Positions 51,613 through 61,261 of a DNA stretch of 64,000 nt are shown one piece after another. The notes under the pieces were generated by a model. It was not told the origin of the DNA. It did not search any database and saw only the letters and a list, made by a program, of their open reading frames with translations. Position 1 is the first letter of the stretch. Every line of letters starts with the position of its first letter. Both the position numbers and the translations under genes were made by a program. Location: assembly GCA_022606425.2 (NCBI GenBank), contig JAHDVF020001364.1, positions 992,001 through 1,056,000 on the forward strand, in the 5' to 3' direction. This DNA is from Lepidostoma basale. Lineage: Eukaryota > Arthropoda > Insecta > Trichoptera > Lepidostomatidae.

Positions 51613-52008
51613 TCGTTGTCCTAATAAAGTGAATATTAATAGATTGAAACAACCGTTAAGACATTACACAATTTTGATCAATTTTCTGTCATCAAGCCAG
51701 GATGCAAAGTCTCCATTCGCTCAGACACTAGCAGTGTCTTCCTTGAATAAATATTCATTTTCGAAAAAGTACAATTATTTCGGCATATTCCTTTTGGGGT
51801 TCTTTCGTCAACGTATCCGACATCCCCACCCGCCCCTTCACACGGTGCCGGGTGTCACAAAAAAGACAGGAAGAAGTATCCTACAATACACGAGACTGTG
51901 TCCAATTATTTTCTTTTTGTCACACTGCCCACTGGGCCAAAGGTTTCCCCCATAAATGACTAACTCCATATAACGAAATCCCTCTTAATACGAAATTCTG
52001 ATAATTGT
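51613..52008. other. Unassigned segment
   Basis: A 158-codon frame spans 51479-51955, partly over the LA scrap; I recognise no domain. CCACCCGCCCCTTCACACGG is GC-rich. Confidence 0.3.
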
Positions 52009-52009
52009 A

Positions 52010-52600
52010 TCTTCTTCTTTTCATTGATCCACTCCTATTGGACGCTGTACAGCATCATGGCTATTTCTCCCCTTGATACAGCAGCTCTAAACAGGAATAT
52101 TGTGCTGCAACTGAACCATTCTCCAAGGTTTTCTAGACACAATTTTCTTCTTCTCCTGACACTTCGTTTTACGTTAATTTTACCTTGGACAATCAGTTGC
52201 AGCACTTTGTATATACATATCTTCGGTGGGTTGTCCTGAGATGATGATGTCCAGCCATCTCTACATTTCTTTGGCGGCCTTCCTAGTAATCTCTCGCTGC
52301 TTGGGTTTTCATCTTTAACAATTTTTGCAATTCTTGAATTCCCCATGCGGTCCACGTGGTCTCTCCAAAAGCGCCTTCTGCTTATTCCCCATCTCACTGT
52401 GTCTTCAACACCAGAGACAGACCTTATCGTTTCATTTCTGATCCGATCTCTGGGGGTTTTGCCTGCGATGGAGCGTAGGGTTCGCAATTCTGCTACTCTA
52501 AGAAGGTTCTTAGTTCTATTGGTATCGGCTCTGACCTCTATTCCGTACGCCATGATGGGGCGAACGCATGCCTTGTATATCTTTGTATATATCATTTCTC
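52010..52600 (-). mobile_element. LE LINE 3' end with 186-codon frame
   Basis: Frame 52035-52595: IYTKIYKACVRPIMAYGIEV, RADTNRTKNLLRVAELRTLR, SIAGKTPRDRIRNETIRSVS, RWGISRRRFWRDHVDRMGNS and LLGRPPKKCRDGWTSSSQDN, then KICIYKVLQ and a read-through of non-LE sequence. Longest open LE frame here. Confidence 0.9.
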
Positions 52601-52930
52601 ATAATGTGCCCAAAGTATTCCAGTTTCCTAGGCCTTATGGTCTTTACAGTTCTGACTGTAGTACTCGCGTTTCCAACTCTGTCTCTTAGGCTTATTCCTA
52701 ACATGGCTCTTTCCGTGGCTCTTTGGGTCACTCGTAATTTATCGGCACTTTTTTTGGACAATGTAACAGTTTCAAGACCATAAGTCTTAACTGGCAGAAC
52801 GCAGGCTTCATAGACTTTCCGTTTCAGGTTGATCGGTATTTTCGGTTTTTTAGGATGTAACTTATGTTGCTGCTCAGCTGCCCAGTTTAGTCCAATTTAG
52901 TGACGAAAATATTTGTTAAAGATGAAAATG
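52601..52930 (-). mobile_element. LC LINE internal region
   Basis: RVTQRATERAMLGISLRDRV, GNASTTVRTVKTIRPRKLEY and FGHIMRND in one frame (52516-52761), then LC codons up to CAGTTTAGTCCAATTTAGTG. It adjoins the LE copy directly. Confidence 0.75.
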
Positions 52931-52939
52931 GAAAAATAA

Positions 52940-53520
52940 ATATGAGAAGACCGAAGAATATTTTACGTATACCCTGGACGGCAAGAAGAACAAATCAGTC
53001 AATCATAGACTTGCTAGGTATCAGGGCAATACTCTTGCGGATGTGTTCTCGGATAGTGTGAAAATATTTTGGACACATAGCCAGGAGAGATCAGGACAAC
53101 CTTGAAAAGCTCATCATCATGGGCAAAGTGGAGGGAAGGCGACCAGATGGATGACCACCGAGCCGCTAGAACTATCAAATCAGGGCGATGACTGGTCTCT
53201 CATTAGCTGCAGCGTGGAGACAGGAGCGCATGGAGTGCCATGGTCAATGGTTTACATCAGGGGTTTCCAAACTATGGCCCGCGGGCCAAATCCGGCCCGC
53301 CAGTGTCATCAATCCGGCCCGCGACAGCTAATGACCAGTGTCATCAATCAGGCCCGTGACAGCTAATGGCTTATTGTTGTTGTGATAAGTACTCGGTGAA
53401 TAGTCTAGAAATTATAAATAATGGCAGGAAAAATAAAATGTAGGAGTAATCAGTATGACCCTAGTTTTGGATGGACATGACCCTCAATCATGAGAAATAC
53501 GATTGAGGAGAAGAATTATA
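52940..53520 (+). mobile_element. LI LINE remnant, split by a hAT fragment
   Basis: TACCCTGGACGGCAAGAAGA (PWTARRTNQSI), GGACACATAGCCAGGAGAGA (FGHIARRD), GAAAAGCTCATCATCATGGG; resumes at about 53485 with CCCTCAATCATGAGAAATAC. Same order as 1380-1720. Confidence 0.72.
53258..53480. mobile_element. hAT-type element end or MITE
   Basis: CAGGGGTTTCCAAACTATGG, then GCCCGCGGGCCAAATCCGGC, is the classical terminal sequence of hAT elements of this kind. A tandem duplication of the CAGTGTCATCAATC..GGCCCG..GACAGCTAATG unit follows. The other end and TSD were not found. It lies within LI relative to the copy at 1680. Confidence 0.7.
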
Positions 53521-53619
53521 TATTAAAAAAATATATTTATATTGCTTATCTTTCATCCATATTCTGCCAATTCCAAGCTCACTTCAATACACCTGTACAA
53601 GGAGTATTGCGTTGAGTTG

Positions 53620-53935
53620 GTATGAAATAATTCGTCGTAACGAGGTGAGAGTGCCCGCGCCCATCCAGGCCCGAACTCGAACATAATTAATCACCCGGGC
53701 ACAAAAACAAAGGGCCGAACTGGGGAAAGAATGCCGGGAAGCTGACGTGTCAAGTTTCCGGCCAGATTTTCGCTTAGTCGGTAGGAAGCAGGACGGAAGA
53801 ATTTTCCATTTTCAAAAATCGCTGGCTCGTGAATTGCCAGAGTAAACAGCCTTAAGCAACTTTGCGTCGGGGCTCGATTCGGCCGTATCGACTTATCAAT
53901 CCGAAATTACTTCACCCCTTATATTTGAAAAATGC
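53620..53935. other. Unique GC-richer segment
   Basis: GAGTGCCCGCGCCCATCCAG, GACGTGTCAAGTTTCCGGCC and GCGTCGGGGCTCGATTCGGC. No frame recognised; candidate non-coding element. Confidence 0.3.
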
Positions 53936-54039
53936 TGATTGCACAAAAAAAATTTAAGAAATTTAAAAATATTCGCTGTGAACCTGTTTTCAGAGCCTTT
54001 TAACTTCTTAAAAATACATGTTTACGATTTAAACGTAAT

Positions 54040-54140
54040 AAAAAAATAAAGGAACACCCAGAAAAATGTGGCACGATGAAATCTATCAAATATTAAATTT
54101 TGCCCAGTCAAAATCTATCAAATATTAAAAACCCAGACAA
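54040..54140 (+). mobile_element. LA LINE fragment
   Basis: AAAATGTGGCACGATGAAAT and CTATCAAATATTAAATTTTG, the second phrase duplicated. Confidence 0.6.
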
Positions 54141-54174
54141 TTTTCTTATAAGATATAAACTACAGTAAAATATA

Positions 54175-54445
54175 CGAAAAATTTCTAATGATAGCAGGAA
54201 AGACTCTTCGAGATAAGGTGAGGAACACAGCTATTAGCGAAATCTGCAAGGTGATGTCGTGAGATGGGGCAGACAACGCAGAAGACTGCAGAGAATGGAT
54301 CCCACCAGAATCCCACACGTTGTGGCGCATCAGATTCCTACCGGCTACCGTCCCACCGGAAGACCACCAAAGAGATGGAGGGATAGCTGGGAGTCGACCT
54401 CCCAAGAGAGGCCAGCCTGATTACAGGAACATACCTAATGTCTAA
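54175..54445 (+). mobile_element. LE LINE 3' end
   Basis: MIAGKTLRDKVRNTAISEIC, WGRQRRRLQRMDPTRIPHV, HRKTTKEMEG/ KTTKEM-type shifted reading of RPPKRWRDSWES, and GAGGCCAGCCTGATTACAGG. Nearest relative is the minus copy at 55630. Confidence 0.82.
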
Positions 54446-54449
54446 AAGA

Positions 54450-54675
54450 ATAAGATATGTGGCTCCATTGCCGAATGCTCAGAATTCCTTGGACAGACAT
54501 GGTTACCAATACCGAAGTCCTGAGGCAAGCTAGAGTTGACAGGGAACTGTTATCAACTATCTAGGTTCGGAAAATTTTACATCTGGGTCATATACGAGTA
54601 CTGCGTGGGGAAAAGTACCACCTTCTCCAACTGATATTGGAGGAGAAAGTTGAGGAACGCCGAGGGCCCGTTAAC
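54450..54675 (+). mobile_element. LB LINE fragment
   Basis: TGTGGCTCCATTGCCGAATG, TTGGACAGACATGGTTACCA, GGTCATATACGAGTACTGCG and GGGAACGCCGAGGGCC-like codons. Confidence 0.8.
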
Positions 54676-54734
54676 ACTGTGGAATTCCATAATGACGATT
54701 TTTATGAATAAAACACTGTTATTTCCACTATTCG

Positions 54735-55085
54735 GTTTATTTCTCGGGTCGGGACGACACTGTGCGAACTAAGGGTCTGCTAAGAACATCTGAGATGAAG
54801 GTCCTAAGATCAATTACTGGAAAAACTCTCCCAGATCGTGTCCGCAACGCATACATAAGAAAAACTTGCTAAATAGAGGACATTGTTCAGTGAGTAGATC
54901 CAGAAGAAGACACTGGAGGGACCATGTAGCCAGAATGGATAGTAACAGAATCGCTATAAAGCCACTTATGAAATCCCCTCCGGACACCGCCAACTTGCAA
55001 GACCGCCTAAGAGATGGAGGGACAGCTGGACCTCATCATTCCACTAGACGTGGTTTTTGTATCACAAATTGTCAGATCAATTCAA
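54735..55085 (+). mobile_element. LE LINE 3' end
   Basis: RTKGLLRTSEMKVLRSITGK, TLPDRVRNAYIRKTC then stop, RSRRRHWRDHVARMDSNRIA, KSPPDTANLQDRLRDGGTAG. Close relative of 22737-23205. Confidence 0.88.
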
Positions 55086-55104
55086 AACAAGAATAAGATT
55101 TTAT

Positions 55105-55154
55105 TTTTTCGACATGTTTCAAAGGTTTTACACCTTCATTATCGGGAGAACGAT
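55105..55154 (-). ncRNA. Hammerhead-like motif (GAAGG family), decayed partner
   Basis: Minus strand: TTCTC, CCGATAA, T, stem GAAGG/CCTTT, GAAAC, ACATGT, GTC, GAAAA. Slightly more mutated than its mirror copy. Confidence 0.5.
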
Positions 55155-55165
55155 ATAAATGTTTC

Positions 55166-55219
55166 TATCGTTCTCCCGATGATGAAGGTGTAAAGCCTTC
55201 GAAACATGTCGAGAAGAAT
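55166..55219 (+). ncRNA. Hammerhead-like motif (GAAGG family)
   Basis: TTCTC, CCGATGA (one change from CTGATGA), T, stem II GAAGG/CCTTC around TGTAAAG, GAAAC, ACATGT, GTC, GAGAA. Stem I TTCTC/GAGAA is perfect. It forms a head-to-head palindrome with 55105-55154. Confidence 0.58.
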
Positions 55220-55510
55220 AAACTCAAAAGTGTTTTAATTCAAAAAATCGAAATTATTATACAAAATTGAGAGTATCTCTCTGTTACTTTGAAGACTCTT
55301 TATTCTGTGTCCGTCAAAGGATTATTTTGGGTAATTTATTGACGTCGTAAAATGGGTACGCAGTAAATACTTTAATAAAGTTTTTTTATTATGTTAGGCA
55401 GGTGAGCATATGAAGATTTATTTGAGATAGTTTAAAGATATGTTAGAAGAGACAAATAAAAAAAGATCCTTGGAGAGGTAAATGATCGGCGTGAGTTTTA
55501 GAGATAAAAT
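55220..55510. other. No recognised feature
   Basis: AT-rich spacer. Confidence 0.4.
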
Positions 55511-55514
55511 ATAA

Positions 55515-55585
55515 AAAGAAGAATAGCACACATCCGTCTATGCAATCGCATTTCAACAGCATTTATTTTACTTTCATCTTTAAAG
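55515..55585 (-). mobile_element. LA LINE fragment
   Basis: GCACACATCCGTCTATGCAA and TATTTTACTTTCATCTTTAA. Confidence 0.55.
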
Positions 55586-55629
55586 AAAAATATCTACTAA
55601 ACTATGTGAATACGAATAGAGATGTGAAT

Positions 55630-56120
55630 TATTTCTTGTTCTTCTTCTTCTTCTCCTTATAGACGTTTAGTCTGTTCCTGAAATCAGGCTGGCCTCTCTT
55701 GGAAGGTTGACTCCCAGCTATCTCTCCATCTCTTCGGCAGTCTTCCGGGGGGACGGCAGCTGGCAGGAATCTGATGCCCCACATCGTGTGGGATTCTGGT
55801 GGAATCCATCCTCTGCGCGTGCGCATACCAGTATCTTCTGCGTTGTCTGTCCCATCTCACGACATCCTCGACCTTGCAGATCTCGCGGATAGCCGTGTTC
55901 CTCACCCTGTCTCGAATAGTCCTTCCTGCTATCATCCTCAGCATCCTCATCTCTGCCACCCGTAGTTTAGCCTTCGCTCTTGTGGTATCCGCTACGGTCT
56001 CAATGGTATATGTCAGTATAGGCCTTACGCAAGTTTTATATATTCTGACCTTACTGTCAGTTCTCATATACTTGTTTTTCCATATTATATCCTTGAGACA
56101 ACCTGATACCACCGAAGCCT
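55630..56120 (-). mobile_element. LE LINE 3' end with 142-codon frame
   Basis: Frame 55684-56112: IWKNKYMRTDSKVRIYKTCV, RPILTYTIETVADTTRAKAK, RVAEMRMLRMIAGRTIRDRV, CKVEDVVRWDRQRRRYWYAH, RPPGRLPKRWRDSWESTFQE. Intact over the preserved part; reversed AAG tail at 55640. Confidence 0.92.
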
Positions 56121-56249
56121 AATTGATTTGTCCCTTTGTTTCAGTGACAAGATCATTTTGACTGAGCAGATCCACTAATTAATTAATACAATAATAATAA
56201 TAATAATAATCCACAATTAATTAATATGAACAAAACCCAAGCAGCAAGA

Positions 56250-56335
56250 GACTACCAGGAAGACCGCCAAAAAAATAAAGAGATGGCTGGACATCATCAT
56301 TCCAGGACAACTCACCGTCACAAACAGGTCATACG
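56250..56335 (+). mobile_element. LE LINE fragment
   Basis: CCAGGAAGACCGCCAAAAAA, GAGATGGCTGGACATCATCA and TCCAGGACAACTCACCG. Confidence 0.65.
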
Positions 56336-56503
56336 ACCTAACGACCGAAAATTTTACATAAAATTCGTTAATTGATTCCAAGATGTGCTTTGCAGTATTT
56401 TTCAACTTTCGCCTCGTTACTATTATAAACGATTTCAATTGCCTTAATTACCTATTCTGTTACATTAACTCGGTTATATAAACGATGACGCACTTGATTC
56501 TCG

Positions 56504-56546
56504 CCACATTTGATAATGTCTTAGAGAGACGAAACTTGTCATTCAA
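56504..56546 (+). ncRNA. Hammerhead-like motif (TTGATAA family)
   Basis: CACAT, TTGATAA, T, stem II GTCT/AGAC around TAGAG, GAAAC, TTGTC, ATTCA. Compared with GCCT/AGGC at 25546 both stem strands changed together. Core substitutions predict inactivity. Confidence 0.42.
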
Positions 56547-56659
56547 TCTAAAATATAATAATTCTCATATAAGACATGCGTTTTCATTCATATTAATTAT
56601 TTAATGTGGAGTTTGATATCATTGTTTAAGAAACAATGTACAAACAAAAAAGTTTTTTA

Positions 56660-56925
56660 AGAATTAATTGTATCTCAATAGAGACGAAGGTGTAAATTAT
56701 TTGGAAACAGAATATGGTAGTCGAGGCGTTTACAGGACTTATGACATGTCATTGGTTGGGTTGATCGATCGCTTTATGTAATACAACATTCCCCATTCCG
56801 CCCTTCTACGAACATCACGTCTGACGATTATTTGAATGTTGTATATATGCTACCATGTTGAGAAACATTTTACATATTTTAGTTCAATCTACACTAGCGC
56901 CATCTCTTGAGACTAGAGATAAGCA
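56660..56925 (-). repeat. R1 interspersed repeat
   Basis: TTGTATCTCAATAGAGACGA to TCTACACTAGCGCCATCTCT is the reverse of 50625-50890. Confidence 0.85.
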
Positions 56926-57081
56926 TTAAGCAAAAAATCTTTATTAATGTAATGAAAAAGCTATCAACCCAATTATCACATATTGCTAGATAACGCAGTG
57001 CTTTCCGTGTATAGCGATTTAATTGCCGTGATCAGTTTTGTACTTATTCCATATTCAGACAATATTTTCCACAACTTTTCT
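56926..57081. other. No recognised feature
   Basis: Spacer; one short ORF only. Confidence 0.3.
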
Positions 57082-57225
57082 CTATTAACGGCCATGTGAT
57101 GAGTCAGAGAAATCGACGCGCGTGCATGACACGATGTATGAATGTTGAGGAAGCGAGAGAAATATGTCAGGAAAGAAAAGTGTGGCAGTCCATTCTTTCT
57201 GCCTACCCCTTCGAGGAGACGGCGG
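57082..57225 (+). mobile_element. LA LINE 3' end
   Basis: GGCCATGTGATGAGTCAGAG to TACCCCTTCGAGGAGACGGC: RNRRACMTRCMNVEEAREIC and VWQSILSAYPFEETA. It lies between the two inverted R1 pieces. Confidence 0.88.
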
Positions 57226-57299
57226 CTTGGAGAAAAGTCTCCAATTTTTATATGATTTTTTAACTTTGACCAGTTTTTATACAACATTTTGTTTTTTTA

Positions 57300-57415
57300 A
57301 TAATTTACAACTTCGTCTCTATTGAGATACAATTAATTCTTAATGATTCATACACCCGTAATGGGTAAAATCCAGTATTTGTCTACAAGTATTTGTATAC
57401 ATTAAAAAAAAAAAA
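57300..57415 (+). repeat. R1 repeat, partial
   Basis: CTTCGTCTCTATTGAGATAC to AGTATTTGTATACATT followed by an A run; matches 50845-50940. Confidence 0.8.
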
Positions 57416-57541
57416 AGAGTTTTTGTTTAAATTCAAATTTATGTCACCGAGCGGCCACAATGGTGAGATATTTTCAATTTATATAAGGAAATCAATCCTT
57501 TGTCTTTGAATAAACCAACAAGATGTTTATTGCGTTTCTAG

Positions 57542-57693
57542 AAGTGCTGCGGCTCGAATATCAATCCAGCGTATCCAATAAAGTGACGTTACGCTTGTCA
57601 AGCGGTCGGATTTTGGGAGTGATACCGCGACATTCCTGGGAGACTTGTGCGGAGGAGTGTGCCGGGGGATGCCTTCCGACATCCGCCCGGGGA
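57542..57693 (+). CDS. Possible exon with PAN/Apple-like sequence (weak)
   Basis: A TTTATTGCGTTTCTAG acceptor-like sequence precedes and GTAACC follows. The frame encodes about 50 residues, with SVSNKVTLRLSSGRILGVIP and HSWETCAEECAGGC. The NK-L-G..I...S.E.CA..C spacing recalls PAN/Apple modules. GC content rises locally. The donor is not consensus, no neighbouring exon was found and the strand is opposite to the Ig exon, so it would be a different gene. It may be chance. Confidence 0.2.
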
Positions 57694-57894
57694 GTAACCG
57701 ATAGAGCCAGCGATGCAGTAAAATATTTACAGAAATAAACAAAAGAAGAAAAAACTACAATAAAAGTGTAAGAAAAACTTATTTTTGATAAACTTAAGGT
57801 GTTATAACTGTGCGGAAATTCATAACGTAGATTATTTAATTTACTTGATTTGGGAAGCATGTTTACAAGAGATGAAACAATGGATTAAGACATC

Positions 57895-58185
57895 GAAAGA
57901 AGGATCGGTGTTGAGAAAAAACAGAATGGGGGTTGAAAGCGAATATAAATGGAATATGCTTCCTGCACGCCTCAGATGCATTGACAATCCGACAGATTTT
58001 AAATCTCACCTAAAAACCCACTTTTCAAAATATCGCATAAAATGTAAACAACATCTGATTGCTGGTGTCACATACAGCTCTCATTACTAAAAACATTGCT
58101 AAAACGCCCTTAAGGTGGGCTATTCACGAAAACGGCGCTATACAAATTAGCCTAATTATTATTATTATTATTATAAATATACCCA
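57895..58185 (+). mobile_element. L2-like LINE 3' end
   Basis: WNMLPARLRCIDNPTDFKSH, LKTHFSKY, then tail phrases AAACGCCCTTAAGGTGGGCT, AACGGCGCTATACAAATTAG and ATT repeats, the same plan as 18780-18995. Confidence 0.85.
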
Positions 58186-58269
58186 CTAGCCGTACATTAT
58201 CCAAATATAATGGTATCCACATTGAAATATATCCACGTCGTCACTGCAAATAGACACATATCCACTAAA

Positions 58270-58492
58270 GCAAAGGTGGCAAGTACATAATGTAGTTCTA
58301 GTGCCAAACTTTATGTATGAATGATTAGAGCTTGAAACTGGCATTCGATATCGGAAAAATCGATGAGTGTGCATGTTTCGATGCATGAATGTAGATGTTG
58401 CTTGAAAGGTATGTAAGGTAGAGCAGTATAGCGGTCCAACTTCTCTGCCTACCCCTCCGGATAAACGGCGTGATGGTTAATTAGTTAGTTTT
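58270..58492 (+). mobile_element. LA LINE 3' end, internally deleted
   Basis: GTAGTTCTAGTGCCAAACTT (VLVPTL), then AAATCGATGAGTGTGCATGT and ACGGCGTGATGGTTAATTAG. Confidence 0.7.
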
Positions 58493-59140
58493 AATTACCA
58501 CCAAAAATATGGATCGACAACTAGGAATTAACTTCACGGGAGGCCAATCTCTCTTAAGAAACAGGCCAAACGCCTATATTAAGAAGAAAAAGAAGACTAT
58601 TTTTGTTAAAAACTGTAAAGTACATAGAACTCATTAAGAAATGCATTTTCTACTCCCTCATTTAGCTTATTTCCGGTTAGTAAAGCGCATTCGAAAAGGA
58701 TTTCGCTAATAAGGGCGAGTTTCCTTTGTGGCTCGTCATAACATTTACAAAGTGCAGGCTCCGTGTTTACGTCGGGTCTTCGGAGAAATGTGAGCCGTAA
58801 GGTTGAAAAAAGGCGGTTTATAATAATAATTAAAAAAATAAAAAAAAAAAAAAAGAGCGAAAGGAAAACAAAAGACTGCTGGTACGCTTATTCCGGGCTA
58901 GACTTGACTTTTTTTATGCGAAGTATTTCATTCAAATGATAATGGAAGGCTTCGCGGTCGTGAAATAATATAATAAAGTATCGCACCGATGCACTGGGAG
59001 ACAAAGAAGAAGAAAATTATTCATCCTTGCGTGTTTATACAAAGCATAATGTTCTTTTAAAAAATGCGATACTGAAAGAAATACTAGTACATTCATTTAA
59101 ATGCTCATAAAAGCAGTGGACCCACTACTTAACCTCTATC
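58493..59140. other. Unique segment with an A run
   Basis: 58660-58980 is GC-richer and non-repetitive; 58833-58853 is an A run. No gene recognised. Confidence 0.35.
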
Positions 59141-59144
59141 CAAC

Positions 59145-59182
59145 TAATTAACTATCACGCTATTTCCCCGGAGGGATAGGCA
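59145..59182 (-). mobile_element. LA tail fragment
   Basis: TTAACTATCACGCTATTTCC and CGGAGGGATAGGCAG. Confidence 0.7.
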
Positions 59183-59995
59183 GTCTTCTTGTCCACTTTT
59201 CATCTGAGCTTCTGGCTACGCGACCTGCCCATTGCCATTATAGAGTGGATGATGTCAGTGACGTTTGTTTTTTCTCTCACCGTATCGTTTCTGACTCTGT
59301 CTCTTAGACTTATTCCTAACATAGCTCTTTCCATGGCTCTTCGGGTCACGCGTAGTTTCTCGGCACTTTGTTTGGACAATGTAACAGTTTCAAGACCATA
59401 AGTACCAACTGGCAGAACGCAGGCTTCATAGACTTTTCGTTTCAGGTTGATCGGTATTTCCGGTTTTTAAGGATGTAACTCATGTTTCCGAAAGCTGTCC
59501 AGCTTAGTACAATTCTTATTTTTAAATGTGCGGTTTGGTTATCTCGGCCCAATCGAATATTGTGTCCCAGGTATGTATATTCTTGTGACATTCTCTATTC
59601 TGTTGTTGTCTACGTTTTCCACGTTTTCTATCTTGGTCTTTGCCAGGTTCATATTCAAACCTACAGATTTGGAAACATCGTTTAGTTCTTTCAGCATTTC
59701 AGCTAGTTCCTCCGGAATGTTGCTCACGAGTACGATATCATCGGCAAAACGTAGATAACTAACTAACCATCACGCCGTCTCCCCGAAAGGGTAGTCAGAA
59801 AGAATGGACTGTCACACTTTTACTGATGCGGCACTCCATCCTTCTCTTTTCGCCCCGCGGGAGACGCGGTGTGATGGGTTGCGAACCTCATCGCAACCAA
59901 TAGGCATCTTGCAAAACGTAGATGGTTTAAATATTTTCCATCAACATGGATTCCTTCAGTTTCCCAGTTCAGATTTTTGAAAATGTATTCGAGGG
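59183..59995 (-). mobile_element. LC LINE including reverse transcriptase active site, split by SINE-T
   Basis: Minus strand, 5' to 3': ENWETEGIHVDGK-like codons, YLNHL (59924 to about 59960), the SINE-T insertion, RFADDIVLVSNIPEELAEML, KELNDVSKSVGLNMNLAKTK, IENVENVDNNRIENVTRIYI, then AMERAMLGISLRDRVRN and IHSIMAMGRSRS-type 3' codons. FADD is the catalytic box of the reverse transcriptase palm. Longest LC copy in the window; frameshifted. Confidence 0.9.
59757..59910 (-). mobile_element. SINE-T inserted in the LC active-site codons, 13-bp TSD
   Basis: 154 bp bounded by GCAAAACGTAGAT at 59744-59756 and 59911-59923. Minus-strand order: AAGATGCCTATTGGTTGCGA, AGGTTCGCAACCCATCACAC, GCGTCTCCCGCGGGGCGAAA, AGTGTGACAGTCCATTCTTT, then the LA tail. 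It is shorter at its 5' end than the copies at 30215 and 41500. Confidence 0.93.
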
Positions 59996-60019
59996 CGAAT
60001 GTGAACAGTTAAGAAAATT

Positions 60020-60137
60020 TACGTGTTACGATATATAAATATTCAAGAATTACCATAGGTATATCAGGATAAAGTAGTGTGACGGTCCATCATATCTGCC
60101 TACAGAGAAACGGCGTGATGGTGAGATAGTAAGTTTT
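60020..60137 (+). mobile_element. LA LINE 3' end, decayed
   Basis: AGGATAAAGTAGTGTGACGG, TCCATCATATCTGCCTAC and GAAACGGCGTGATGGTGAGA. Confidence 0.75.
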
Positions 60138-60490
60138 TTTATAGAGATCAATACCACGCGAATATAACATAAGATAGCAAGAAAAAAAACTAGTTTAAAT
60201 TTCACACAAGTAAACACAAGAGGGAATTTTTTCTCGTACTTAGAACGGAAGGTTCAAAAAATAAATATGATTGTTTTCCGATAGATTCCTTGTAAGGGGA
60301 ATCGATTTAAGGTGAATTGATCAGTATTGACCAGATCCCGAAGGCGCATATTGGCGAATTACAAGGGTGTGTTTAAGGCTCTTTTAGAAATGTAATGATC
60401 TAATATAAAAAGGTTGTACCCTAGAGACGAAAGAGGACTTAACACTTTGCGGACCGAACAAAATTTAAATATAATAATAAATATTATGAT
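60138..60490. other. No recognised feature
   Basis: AT-rich; nothing recognised. Confidence 0.4.
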
Positions 60491-60495
60491 TATTA

Positions 60496-61240
60496 TTTCA
60501 CTAACTAACTAACCATCACGCCGTCTCGCCGAAGGGGTAGGCAGATATAATGGATTTCCACACTTTTCTTTCCTGACATATTTCTATCGCTTCCTCAACA
60601 TTCATACATTGTATCATGCACGCGCGTAGATTTCTCTGACTCCTCACGTGGCCGATATTCAATATTTGATTTATTTTATTGTGCCACGTTTTCCTCGGTC
60701 TTCCTCTATTTCTAGTTCCATTTACACCGTAAACATATAATTTTGTTACCATTCTTTCCATGTGTCCAAGCCATCTTAATGGTATTTTCATTATTTTGTT
60801 CATGACACTATCTTTCTCACCGCATTCACTTCTTATATTTTCATTCGACACTCAATCATACACAAAGTATCCACACATTCGTCTAAGAGATCTCATTTCT
60901 ACTGCATTTATTCTACTTTCATCCTTCTTTTGCCAGTTCCATGCTTCGCTTCCATACATAAGGGTCGGTAGAAGAACACCATTGTGCACTGCCATTCTAG
61001 CTTTTTTGGATAGGTTTTTGTTTGCGATGACAACTTTAAGTGCACCATTCACTTTGTTGCCTGCCCCAACCCTTCTTTCAATATCCCTCTCCACTGTAAA
61101 CATACTACCTAAATACACGAACTCAACTACTTGCTCCAAATTTTCACCATTCACGCTAATGTTGCAGACTGTCATGGTTTCTTCCTTTTCAAAAATCATA
61201 TCCTTGGACTTATTAACATTCATCATCAGATCATTTCATG
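60496..61240 (-). mobile_element. LA LINE, best long copy (about 745 bp)
   Basis: Frames 60852-61226 and 60516-60851 are in the same reading frame, separated only by a stop where CGA became TGA (VYDRVSN). Together they read MMNVNKSKDMIFEKEETMTV, NGENLEQVVEFVYLGSMFTV, NKVNGALKVVIANKNLSKKA, HNGVLLPTLMYGSEAWNWQK, RGRPRKTWHNKINQILNIGH and SAYPFGETA. A short deletion shortens the MERM..VKKLY segment. It is 5'-truncated just after the reverse transcriptase active site. Confidence 0.95.
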
Positions 61241-61261
61241 CATACCAAAGGCTCGATAACA

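Noticed and set aside
60516..61226. Host protein-coding gene
   Set aside because: The long frames are the C-terminus of LA, present about fifty times in the window, with a stop codon between the two frames.
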